Of a DNA stretch of 64,000 bases, positions 12,346 through 21,243 are shown piece after piece; the first letter of the stretch is position 1; the number at the start of each line of letters is the position of its first letter. The DNA is from Paraescarpia echinospica (Eukaryota; Annelida; Polychaeta; Sabellida; Siboglinidae): NCBI GenBank assembly GCA_020002185.1, contig CM034534.1, forward strand, positions 34,333,559 to 34,397,558, written 5' to 3'. Both the position numbers and the translations under genes were made by a program. The notes beneath the pieces are model-generated. The model had not been told where the DNA came from and made no database searches. It saw nothing but the letters and a program-made list of their open reading frames with translations.

Positions 12346-13345
12346 NNNNNNNNNNNNNNNNNNNNNNNNNNNNNNNNNNNNNNNNNNNNNNNNNNNNNNN
12401 NNNNNNNNNNNNNNNNNNNNNNNNNNNNNNNNNNNNNNNNNNNNNNNNNNNNNNNNNNNNNNNNNNNNNNNNNNNNNNNNNNNNNNNNNNNNNNNNNNNN
12501 NNNNNNNNNNNNNNNNNNNNNNNNNNNNNNNNNNNNNNNNNNNNNNNNNNNNNNNNNNNNNNNNNNNNNNNNNNNNNNNNNNNNNNNNNNNNNNNNNNNN
12601 NNNNNNNNNNNNNNNNNNNNNNNNNNNNNNNNNNNNNNNNNNNNNNNNNNNNNNNNNNNNNNNNNNNNNNNNNNNNNNNNNNNNNNNNNNNNNNNNNNNN
12701 NNNNNNNNNNNNNNNNNNNNNNNNNNNNNNNNNNNNNNNNNNNNNNNNNNNNNNNNNNNNNNNNNNNNNNNNNNNNNNNNNNNNNNNNNNNNNNNNNNNN
12801 NNNNNNNNNNNNNNNNNNNNNNNNNNNNNNNNNNNNNNNNNNNNNNNNNNNNNNNNNNNNNNNNNNNNNNNNNNNNNNNNNNNNNNNNNNNNNNNNNNNN
12901 NNNNNNNNNNNNNNNNNNNNNNNNNNNNNNNNNNNNNNNNNNNNNNNNNNNNNNNNNNNNNNNNNNNNNNNNNNNNNNNNNNNNNNNNNNNNNNNNNNNN
13001 NNNNNNNNNNNNNNNNNNNNNNNNNNNNNNNNNNNNNNNNNNNNNNNNNNNNNNNNNNNNNNNNNNNNNNNNNNNNNNNNNNNNNNNNNNNNNNNNNNNN
13101 NNNNNNNNNNNNNNNNNNNNNNNNNNNNNNNNNNNNNNNNNNNNNNNNNNNNNNNNNNNNNNNNNNNNNNNNNNNNNNNNNNNNNNNNNNNNNNNNNNNN
13201 NNNNNNNNNNNNNNNNNNNNNNNNNNNNNNNNNNNNNNNNNNNNNNNNNNNNNNNNNNNNNNNNNNNNNNNNNNNNNNNNNNNNNNNNNNNNNNNNNNNN
13301 NNNNNNNNNNNNNNNNNNNNNNNNNNNNNNNNNNNNNNNNNNNNN
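12346..13345. other. Assembly gap (1,000 N)
   Basis: Exactly 1,000 N, the usual placeholder for a gap of unknown size. The LINE on the left and the DNA polymerase on the right are both cut here. Their adjacency, and any claim about the left end of the virus-like element, depend on this join being correct. Confidence 0.99.
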
Positions 13346-15758
13346 CGCCGGCGCGTGAACCACCCCGTCGGCATCTCCTGCGTGATCGCCCATAGATAGA
13401 GGCCGTTCGCGTCGAAGCCCACAATAGAGCGACAGGGGCGCGCCGACTCGCCGTACTCCTCGCGCCGAAGGGCGGTCACGTCGGCCTCGTGATAGCGCGC
13501 GAAAATGATCGAGGGGCCACCGACGATCTGCGACTGTAGGAGCCGGTGCAGGTCCTTGTTCGACTCGTTGAAGAGCGTGAAGTGGAGCGACGACGGTAGA
13601 TCGTTGAAGAGATACAGCAACGTCAGGCCCGGCACGCTGATGGCGTCCTTGAACATGTCGATGCGGCGCTGCCGATAGAAGGCGAACTGCTTGTCAACGG
13701 CCTCCAGGAACGGCACCACGTCCCTATTGTTATACCACACGAGGTAGTCCCGCAGCGTCGTCATCCCCTCGTCGCGCCATACCCGCGCGCAACCCTCGTA
13801 GTCGGCGGCCGAGATGCCTTCGCACTTCAGGCGGCTGTAGAAGGCCTCGCGCGGTGGCAGCCGGTCTCGGCCAGTTTACGTGGGTCGTCGAGGTACTCGT
13901 AGGGGAAGTGCCCCTTCGTCGCCTCGCAGCCGTAGGCCTTCAGAAACCGGTCGTAGCTGACGCCGGGGGCCAGGTAGTTGGTGATGTCCAGGAACTTGAG
14001 CGTCGCCGTCGTCAGGCACATGAAATTGTTCTGACGCTTGATCGTGAACGCCGATGAGATGTCCTGCGCGGCGTCGGTCATGAACAGGGGCGTCAGATAT
14101 TTCTTAACGACGTTCAAGTCGTACTTTCCCGAATTGAAGCCGAGGACGGGGAGGCGGCGCAGGTGCTGCCACAGACGGTCGCCGAGCGCCGTGTACGGGC
14201 TCTTATCGAGCTCCGCCACCGTTGCGTGCGCCCGCCATTCGGCGTCGAGCGCGTCGATCGCCTCGAAGGTCGCGTCGAACGACGGCCGCAGTGCCGCGCA
14301 CGCCTCCTCGCTCATGCCCTCCAGGGCGTCGATCAGGCGCTTCGCGAGGTCGCCCGAATCGCCGGACGTCACGAAGCAGCGCGCCGACTCGTGTCCGGGG
14401 ACGTTCGAGGCGACGCTCACGCTGAGTAGCTCGTGTCGCGCTATCCACCGGCGTTTGGCGCTGTCCGCCGGCAGATCGTGATCGTCGAAGTAGCACTCAA
14501 AATCGTATGTCGCCCTGTACGGATAGTAGCGCAGGCGTTCGTCCACGTAGACGCCCTCGTCCTCCAGCTGCTGAAACACGGACGGCGTCGGATGGTAGAC
14601 GCCGCCGGGAAAGACGTGGCGAACGCCGCCCTCGCACGTCGCCTCGTGACTCCGCAGCCGACTGGCGGTGCGCCACAGCGAATCGCCGCACTTGCCGCAT
14701 CGATACGAACGACAGAACAGCGACACGTCGGCTATGAAGGAATAGTGCGTTCCGAATAGATTGACGCTCATGGTGGCCGGGTAGCGATGGAGGGAGCGGC
14801 GGACCACTTCGGCGGTGGCGTCCTCCGCCGCCGACAGCCGATACACGGTCACATTCGTTTCGAAGGCCGCCTCCACCCGGTCGAGTTCGTTCAGCGGGAC
14901 GCCGGCGAACGCGCAGTAGGGTTGATCGCCGTAGTCGGCGTAGAGCCTTAAGGCGGCGGCCGTCAAATCGTCAGCGCGAAAGTCGGCGCCCCGATGCAGC
15001 GCCAGACAGCGGAAGAGGCACAAGTTGTCGGCATACGGATGCCCGCGGCGATCGTTCACTAGGCTGACGAGGCCCGCGTTGTGGCGCAGATAGGCGGGGA
15101 GGGGCTGCTGACGGGCGCATCCGATAGGATGGTGGATGATGGCCTTGAGAAAATACGTAACGTTCGTTACCAACTCGGCGATCCACCCCGAGTCGGGGCG
15201 CTGCGCAATCACGTACTGCAGAACGTCGGGCTGACGGGTGGCTTCGAGGAAGCGTTCGAATGACGCGGCGTCGGAAACGAGGACGGGTGACTCGAGATAG
15301 CGGCCGCAACAGTTACACGAAGAATGGTAGTAACGTAGTCGGCCCGTCTCCCTGTGGCGCAGAATAAACCCGTACGATAAGTTTATTTTAAAGGCACGAG
15401 TCTGCGCCTCGAACATCAGTCGTAGTTGGGCGTCGTGCGCGCTCGTAGTCCCGTCACCGGTCAAATGGAAATTATACCTAGATTGAACGGGTCCGCGCTC
15501 CACAGACGTACGGATGCTCGCCCAGTAGTCGCGCACGACGCTCTGTAGGTCGTCGTCGGCGTCCCCCTCGACCGGTCGATTTGGGGGCCCCTCAGCGGCG
15601 TCTCCGCACAGTCGCAGATGCCGCAACATATTGGAGCGCTGCGCGAACGCTTGATTGCATTTCGGGCATACGTGTTCATCGCTGACGCATGTTTTTAGAT
15701 GCTGCGACAAATTAAAAAGACGGACGAACGATCGATCGCATTTCGGACACACGTGCAT
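13346..15758 (-). pseudogene. Family B DNA polymerase with zinc fingers and OTU-like segment, frameshifted and gap-truncated
   Basis: Probably the replicative, protein-primed-type polymerase of a Polinton/adintovirus-like element. The first frame (15758-13827, 643 aa) carries two C2HC fingers at residues 4-24 and 31-51 and an OTU-like cysteine protease signature (DNLCLFRCLAL, about 245-255, with a later GTHYSF His). A third finger follows (354-375), then the 3'-5' exonuclease motifs Exo I (YDFECYF, about 418-424) and Exo II (FNSGKYDLN, about 541-549). A frameshift near 13,860 moves the rest to another frame (from 13,764), which carries Exo III (YNNRDVVPF) and polymerase motif A (FDANGLYLW) before the N-gap. 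Motifs B and C and the thumb are not present in the window. A TATA box (15811-15817) lies about 55 bp upstream of the ATG. Codon use is GC-rich, unlike host exons. Confidence 0.8.
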
Positions 15759-15810
15759 CGTCGGTCTAGGCGGCGCTCTATTAACTACGACGGAGGGGCA
15801 TGTAGACGCC

Positions 15811-15817
15811 CTTTATA
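15811..15817 (-). promoter_or_regulatory. TATA box of the PolB gene
   Basis: On the minus strand this reads TATAAAG within CCTTATAAAGGG, 53 bp before the ATG at 15,758. That spacing suits initiation about 25-30 bp downstream and a short leader. Just upstream is a GC-rich near-palindrome (CCCCGCTAGGGGGG). Confidence 0.6.
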
Positions 15818-15915
15818 AGGCCACCCTAAACCCCGCTAGGGGGGCTTTTCTAAGCGGTGTTCTCTGCTCCGTCAGGTGGCGACACAGACAGGTGGCAGCG
15901 CCGCGGGATGCGTTT

Positions 15916-16341
15916 GGCAGGGGCGCCCAGCGGACAAAGTTTTTGTTTACGTTTTGCGTCAGGTGGCGACACCGACAGGTGGGCAGCGTCGAGGGATACT
16001 GTCAGTGGCGGCCTAGTTTTTGTTTACGTTTTGACGCCCGAATACGACGGCAAAGTTTTGTAGTAGAAATTGTGGCTGTCAGCGGCAACGTTTTTGTAGT
16101 AGAAATTTTTGTAGTAGAAATTTCGCCTGGCAGGGGCACCCAGCGGACAAAGTTTTTGTTTACGTTTTGCGTCAGGTGGCGACACCGACAGGTGGGCAGC
16201 GTCGAGGGATACTGTCAGTGGCGGCCTAGTTTTTGTTTACGTTTTGACGCCCGAATACGACGGCAAAGTTTTGTAGTAGAAATTGTGGCTGTCAGCGGCA
16301 ACGTTTTTGTAGTAGAAATTTTTGTAGTAGAAATGTCGCCT
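15916..16341. repeat. Tandem 213-bp duplication upstream of PolB
   Basis: Unit 1 is about 15916-16128 and unit 2 about 16129-16341, offset by 213 bp and almost identical. Both carry GCGGACAAAGTTTTTGTTTA, a GTCAGGTGGCGACAC block and repeated GTAGTAGAAATT motifs. Degenerate GTAGTAGAAATT copies continue to about 16,470. The block lies between the PolB promoter and the next minus-strand gene, where an upstream regulatory or origin region would be expected (inference). Confidence 0.85.
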
Positions 16342-16599
16342 AAGTTTACGTTTTGTAGTAGCAATTTCGCCCGTCAGGGGCGCCCGAATACGACGGTTTG
16401 TAGTAGAAATTTCGGCCGTCAGCGGCTGCCCCCCACGGCAAAGTGTTTTTTTATAGAAATTTCGGCCGTCAGTGGCACCCGGAGTGTTTTGTGGGCGGCA
16501 GCCGCCATTGGACAGGCATTGAATGACGTGCGGTTTTTTTTGGATGGTAACAACAGAAGGCGGGAATTGATTTTCATACGTTTTATTAAGCAGTCTCGT

Positions 16600-16975
16600 A
16601 CTACATCACGACAGTAAGGCTTTATGCCACAGCAGCGTAAATAATAAGGCTCTAACAACGGCCTATAGCAAAATGTTCATCGCTACTAAGGGGGCGCTTA
16701 TGCCACAGCGGAGTAAATAATAACGCTTTAGGAGCTATAGGCCGCTGGTAATACTGCACAGCGACCATTCAATTTCCTGCTAATGTTCATCAGCGGCGTA
16801 TATGCCATAGCAAAATGTTCAGACTGTAAACAGTAAAGAGGCTTTATGCCACAGCAGAGTAAATAATAAGGCTCTAACAACGGCCTATGGGCGGCGGGAC
16901 GCTTATGCCATCATTCAATTTTCCTGCTAATGTTCATCAGCGGCTTTATGCCATAGCGAAATGCACTGTTCATAG
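16600..16975. repeat. Degenerate ~222-bp tandem repeat
   Basis: GGCTTTATGCCACAGCAG...TAAATAATAAGGCTC starts at about 16618 and again at about 16840, with a diverged copy near 16690. A second recurring block, CCTGCTAATGTTCATCAGCG, lies near 16,778 and 16,922. It adjoins the 3' end of the minus-strand 287-codon gene and contains AATAAT stretches that may serve in 3' end formation. No protein is supported here. Confidence 0.7.
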
Positions 16976-16978
16976 CGT

Positions 16979-17863
16979 TCAGACGTCGAGGCATGCCCTT
17001 TTCATCAGGTAATACTGTACGGCGACCTCCAACAGAGCACGGTCGAACGGCGCCGTCCAATCCGTCCCCATGAGCCAGTCGGCTACCTGGCGCAGGAGCG
17101 CGCCCTCCGAAGCGCGATCGCCACGCACGCAACGATCCTCCAGCACCGAGAGTATACGAATAGCAGGAAGCAACAACGTCTGCTGTAGAAAGCTGTCGAG
17201 TGACGCTGAAAAAAAGCACACATTCAGGGCCGCCGCGTTTTCGTACAGAATGTTATACCGCCGGCTCGGCTTCCTCCCCCTGTAGCCGCGCATGTGCACG
17301 AAGGGGCACCCCTCCTCCGGGGGGCACTCACCACATTCTTGTCGCGCTGTGTCCATCACGCGCTCACCGACTAGCTCAGCAAACGTGGACATCATGCATC
17401 GCTGACGACCGGCGTATGAATGCAGAACGCTCCACTCCGAGTCGGTCTGAAGTGTGCCCACGACCACAGGGCGATTGTTACGTGCCCACGGTATGAAGTC
17501 TTCCGACGAGACGGACAGCACGGCCAGCGGCAGTGGTGACGATAGCACGGTCGCGGAGGCGTCCGCTGTCGCCGCCGGGCCTATTGGCACAGCGCCTGCC
17601 TCGTCTGGCCCCACTACCACCACCACCGGGGTTAATGCAACGTACGTGGGCGTCCCGGCGTCGCTCACCAGGTCGTGCGGTGGCATGGGCTGCGCGCCGT
17701 CCACTGCCGGCCAGTACGATAGCACTTCTTCGGCTCTCCCCAGCGGTGGAGGGTCGTCGGCAAGGCGTGGCGTCGTTTCCTTCTTAGCGCACTTCTCGGC
17801 AGGGGGTGCGCACTCGTCAGCAGCGTCGATAAGGCCGCGCAACGCAGCAGCAATTACAGCGTC
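16979..17863 (-). CDS. Unknown Cys-rich protein of the virus-like element
   Basis: An open frame of about 294 codons ends at 16979. I do not recognise the protein. The N-terminal half is Pro/Ala-rich and low in order. The C-terminal half looks globular and has C-x2-C-x5-C-x3-H (CGECPPEEGCPFVH, about residues 170-183 of the 287-residue frame starting at 17842), a possible zinc site, followed by helical Leu-rich segments. There is no ATG at the front: the first possible start at 17842 is TTG. Just upstream the minus strand has a branch-point-like ACTAAC, pyrimidines and TTCTGTAG, so the exon probably starts at the acceptor at 17863 and receives its start codon from an upstream exon. It lies 60 bp downstream of the RPA-like gene on the same strand. 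Confidence 0.55.
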   Translation of the reverse strand, partial: DAVIAAALRGLIDAADECAPPAEKCAKKETTPRLADDPPPLGRAEEVLSYWPAVDGAQPMPPHDLVSDAGTPTYVALTPVVVVVGPDEAGAVPIGPAATADASATVLSSPLPLAVLSVSSEDFIPWARNNRPVVVGTLQTDSEWSVLHSYAGRQRCMMSTFAELVGERVMDTARQECGECPPEEGCPFVHMRGYRGRKPSRRYNILYENAAALNVCFFSASLDSFLQQTLLLPAIRILSVLEDRCVRGDRASEGALLRQVADWLMGTDWTAPFDRALLEVAVQYYLMKRACLDV

Positions 17864-17924
17864 CTACAGAAGAATAACCAAAGCAGCAATTAGGTCTACA
17901 GAACACTAGCCAAACGTTAGTCAT

Positions 17925-18620
17925 TCAAACGGTCTCGCTCCCCTTCTTCGTCACGACCCGCACCTCACGGACCGTATACGCATCCAGTATGCCACCCCAC
18001 ACGACCTTGTGCACGGTCAACTCCAAGACGGTGCCAACCAGGCTCGCCACAAAGCTACTGCGCAACTGGTCGGGCAACAGGGCCGACACATGGTCGGCAT
18101 TGTAATCGCCTATCGCCGAAATAGCTTCGTCGAACAGGGTGATCCAAATGCTGGCCTCCGTGTCGGTGTCCTTTTCGTCTTCCACCAAAACGCGCACCGA
18201 AAAATACGTCTTCGTCGTTGCCTGTATGCCGTGTACAGCGCACACCCGGCCACCACTTTCTAGGCCTCTCACTTTGCGCTTGCAAATGCCACAGCCCATG
18301 TACGTGCATTTGCTTTTCCAAGCCACCCCAACGATTGTTAGCGGGGTAACAATCTTATACGTGCCATCGCACGCCAGCACGAACTCCTTCAACGACACTT
18401 CGGACGCACTCACCACGGCCTCGAAAGTAGGCGCCTCGTTGGCCGTCGGAAGCGCCTTCGCGCTGGCCTCCGACGCCGGCTTCGCTTTGCCACCAGACGC
18501 CACCGTTGGCACCTCCCTCAGCTTGCTGCCTCTCTTTGGTGGCGCCTCTCCGTGCGCGACAGGCGGGGACATGATCAACAACGCTCTGCAACAACAACAA
18601 AACGGCAACGGTGGCAACAC
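17925..18620 (-). CDS. RPA70-like single-stranded-DNA-binding protein
   Basis: Residues about 85-225 resemble the C-terminal DNA-binding domain of replication protein A large subunit (Rep_fac-A_C, PF08646). A zinc ribbon C105-x4-C110-x16-C127-x2-H130 sits inside an OB fold, followed by TYFSVRVLVED, ASIWITLFDEAISAIG and NADHVSALL. RPA uses four cysteines there; here the last is His. The likely role is coating ssDNA during replication by the neighbouring PolB (inference). The N-terminal 80 residues are Lys/Ala/Pro-rich linker. The largest frame starts at 18620, but the ATG at 18572 (MSPPVAHGE) follows a TTGTTGTTGTTGCAG acceptor-like tract and may be the true start. A TATATAGG box lies at 18656-18663. 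Confidence 0.75.
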   Translation of the reverse strand: MLPPLPFCCCCRALLIMSPPVAHGEAPPKRGSKLREVPTVASGGKAKPASEASAKALPTANEAPTFEAVVSASEVSLKEFVLACDGTYKIVTPLTIVGVAWKSKCTYMGCGICKRKVRGLESGGRVCAVHGIQATTKTYFSVRVLVEDEKDTDTEASIWITLFDEAISAIGDYNADHVSALLPDQLRSSFVASLVGTVLELTVHKVVWGGILDAYTVREVRVVTKKGSETV

Positions 18621-18655
18621 GACAGCGACAATATTTAGACGTTCTCCGCCCGGTT

Positions 18656-18665
18656 CCTATATAAG
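18656..18665. promoter_or_regulatory. Bidirectional TATA element between divergent genes
   Basis: Plus strand TATATAAG (18658-18665); minus strand TATATAGG (18663-18656). It lies 36 bp from the largest RPA-like frame on the minus side and upstream of the plus-strand spliced gene. It could serve either direction; the minus use fits the spacing better. Confidence 0.45.
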
Positions 18666-18924
18666 CGCGTTGCACGCGGCCCGCACACGGCCCCCGTGCA
18701 CAAACGCACGCGAGCCACAAAGCGGCCGACTCTTACAAGGTTACTAAAACTGAAAAAAATCTCTCGGTCAGTCTAGTGCACTAACAGAATGCCACTTTTA
18801 TTTCCTAATATAAAGTCACCATAAGATTCTCTAGACCCCACTGACTATTATAGGCCGCTTAGTTTGCTCACATTTCACATTTAACGGTCGTTTTAAAGAC
18901 TTACAAACAGTTACATAAGCGCTT

Positions 18925-18943
18925 TATATAAACAGTGACGTCA
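18925..18943 (+). promoter_or_regulatory. TATA box plus CRE-like site of the plus-strand gene
   Basis: TATATAAA at 18925-18932 is followed by the full cAMP-response palindrome TGACGTCA at 18936-18943. The ATG at 19029 (context CACTATGG, A at -3 and G at +4) lies about 70 bp past the expected start site. TATA plus CRE is a common promoter layout in animal DNA viruses; binding here is inference. Confidence 0.55.
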
Positions 18944-19028
18944 GCTCCTTATGTAAGGCTATGGCGTACGTGTCTAGGGGGCCGCGCGCAAAACAGCGGC
19001 TCAACAACTGCGCAATTCATTTCTCACT

Positions 19029-20218
19029 ATGGAGCCAACCGAACAAGTTGGTAATTATGCGGCCAATTCTCATCAGGCGCGAAACAGGTACGTTTTGCTA
19101 ACTCACTGACTTTCATTGCTAACTCACCTAACACTGACTTTCATCGCTCACTTTCTTTTATAACGTTCACTATTTTTTCAGCGATCCGCCTCCCCAAAAC
19201 GCCGGACTCGGTACGCCCCAAGTCGACGTGCCTCCCCAAGTCGACGTGATTGCGCCTCCCCAAGCCGCCGGCGATATTCCACCGCCTGCCTCTATGCGTC
19301 TACCCCCACCACAAAGCCGCCCCGGAACAAGGTACGTTTAACGATAATAGTTTTTAATTTACCTTTATTTTGCAGACTTTCGATAAAAAGCTATAGCGCC
19401 CCACTATTTACAAACGCTCCGCTACCGACTTAATGTTTTTTTACAGGGCCTAACCTAAACAGAGACGCACCGTTACTTTAATACTTTTTTTCATACTTGC
19501 AGACGAAACATCGCCGGCTTCGATACCCTACATATAGGACGCAGACAAACCCTTGCGAGGCCCTCGCACCGAAACGGCTTTATTCATAGATCGCATAGAA
19601 TAAATTTAACCCCAGCCGATCTGCTTATGATAGATAGAGGGTCGCGCGCCGATCGACCTGGGACATTGTACCTTGGACGTCGCCGACCGCATCACAGCCC
19701 TTAACACTGTTTCCGTCTCCACAGATGAACCCCCCGTGCGCCAGTATCACTAATTAAACTTTTCCTCATTCCCCTGCAGAGACCTCTACGTAATAGATCG
19801 GAGCCTGGTGCATCGACGCTATGATATCGGCCGGGGCACTATACTGCACCATGTTGGACCTTCCCCCCGCCCGATCACGTTCACCTCAGCCCGATGCCGT
19901 CACCAGCCCCTATTGGCCGTTGAGCCGCAACGACGGCCACCACCACCACCACCCGAACAAGACAGTGACGATTCACTCGAAGAGTTCGAAGAGAACTTCG
20001 ACGATGACTTCTACCCCGGCTACACTGATTTAGAAGTTATTGCGGCCGGCAACCCCTTCCCAGACACTTTCGCACAACCATTCTCATTTGCGGATATTTT
20101 TCCACCCCCTGAAATTCTACCCCCCTCATTTGCCCCACCCATCCCAGCACATCTTTCCGTGCATTTAGCCTTTCCGCCACAACCCCCGGGCCGACACGGC
20201 TTTGGCCCTCCGCCATGA
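19029..20218 (+). CDS. Spliced proline-rich protein of the virus-like element with two possible last exons
   Basis: Exon 1 is 19029-19087 (starts MEPTEQVGNYAAN; donor AG|GTACG). Exon 2 is 19182-19331 (acceptor TTTTTTCAG; donor AAG|GTACG; product PPPQNAGLGTPQVDV and similar). Two later exons both accept the same phase: 19503-19704 after CTTGCAG (ends RRRPHHSP, TAA) and 19780-20218 after CCTGCAG (DLYVIDRSLVHRRYDIG, then acidic DSDDSLEEFEENFDDDF and Pro-rich ends, TGA). The two tails share a similar DLxxIDR...RG core, so they look like alternative or duplicated terminal exons. A further acceptor at 19724 leads straight into an ATG. No family is recognised. The proline-rich, acidic, spliced form suits a viral structural or regulatory protein. 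Splicing is inferred from consensus sites only. Confidence 0.55.
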
Positions 20219-20279
20219 TAAATGAAATTTTATTGTACCAATACAATTTATTTCTCACCGTTTATTGTTTCCGTGTTTC

Positions 20280-20760
20280 CTTTCACATCCACCAGCATTC
20301 CAAATCACACACGAATAATTCCGCCTATCCACCTATTCGTCGTTGCAACAACGCCCAAGCCACAAGCTTAATACACGCGCACAGGCCAATCTGACAGCGC
20401 CGGCCCCCAGCTGCTATAACGATATTGCACGTGTATCAGCGCCCACCAACTGTGTTTCCAACTCACACACGATAAAGCCAGCGAACACCACAAGCTAAAT
20501 ACGCGCACACACAGACCAATCTGACAGCGCCGACCGCCAACTGCAATAACACACGAATAATTCCACCTATATTAATACGCGCAGGCCAATCTGACAGCTC
20601 CGATATTGCACCGCAATTGCACGCGTATCCATCAGCGGTGCCGCAGCTAGCACTGACAGGGAATATCCACATCAGCGCGCACCACGAAAAATCCGGCCTT
20701 CCGTGCTGCAGCCAGCACTGACACATCGGTGCCAGAAGCTTATTACAAGCGCGCGCCTCG
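20280..20760. repeat. Degenerate direct repeats at the right side of the virus-like element
   Basis: CCAATCTGACAGC recurs near 20385, 20516 and 20585, and CACACGAATAATTCC near 20307 and 20550. CACTGACA recurs near 20650 and 20717. The units differ in length (about 70-240 bp) and do not encode a plausible protein. The position beyond the last gene suggests a terminal or regulatory region. I could not match it to an inverted copy at the left side, which is in the gap. Confidence 0.55.
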
Positions 20761-20898
20761 AAAAACATTTATCCGTCAAACCAATGCACATAAAATCCTG
20801 CAGCCTGACATTCGACACCACCATTTGCCAGTGAGTCGTGAAAACCAGGCCACCAGGCGTAATCTAAACCGCGCGGCCCCACCTCCACCACCGCACCG

Positions 20899-20931
20899 TT
20901 CTAGAAGGTTCTAGAAGGTTCTAGAACCTTC
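20899..20931. promoter_or_regulatory. Heat-shock element array (7 perfect pentamer units)
   Basis: Alternating TTC and GAA blocks, each separated by exactly 2 bp: TTC-TA-GAA-GG-TTC-TA-GAA-GG-TTC-TA-GAA-CC-TTC. This is the canonical HSF1-binding layout, with seven perfect units (three suffice for a strong site). It is flanked by CCGCACCG and CCGCGCG and lies at the right side of the GC-rich element, not at the HSP70 gene. Confidence 0.8.
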
Positions 20932-20939
20932 CCGCGCGT

Positions 20940-21243
20940 CATTATTTTAAACTCGCTGATCTCCAGGGGTGTCACTTCACTCTAAAACTTTCCCACCTCC
21001 CGTGCACGTAATTAATACTAATTGGTCGCTATTTACTATTTTTAGTCATTGCTAACGTTCTCCTCCGATAATTGCGCTACTCATTTGTTACTAATTAGTA
21101 CTTAATTAATTAATTAATTAATTACCCTAATTAGTACCTGATTAGCCACTAGAGGTCGTCATTCACCCTATTTATTCCATCTTTATTCAGTAGATGGCGA
21201 CACCCTCTTTCTCATGACCCCCATCAATCACTTTTGACGTTTG
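20940..21243. other. AT-rich spacer with TTAA run
   Basis: Base composition returns to AT-rich after about 20,945. A (TTAA)n run lies at about 21,101-21,125. No gene is seen. The right boundary of the virus-like element probably lies in 20,930-21,250. Confidence 0.4.

Noticed and set aside
12287..13424. Long ORFs across the N stretch
   Set aside because: They are made of N; only the minus-strand frame continuing PolB beyond the gap edge is meaningful.
15655..16617. 320-codon plus-strand ORF across the 213-bp repeat
   Set aside because: It overlaps the PolB start antisense and is open only because the repeat length (213) is a multiple of 3. Its composition is repeat-like and there is no promoter or family match.
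20463..20768. 101-codon minus-strand ORF near the heat-shock element
   Set aside because: It lies in the degenerate repeat block, has no recognisable motif, and its frame is not shared by the repeat copies.
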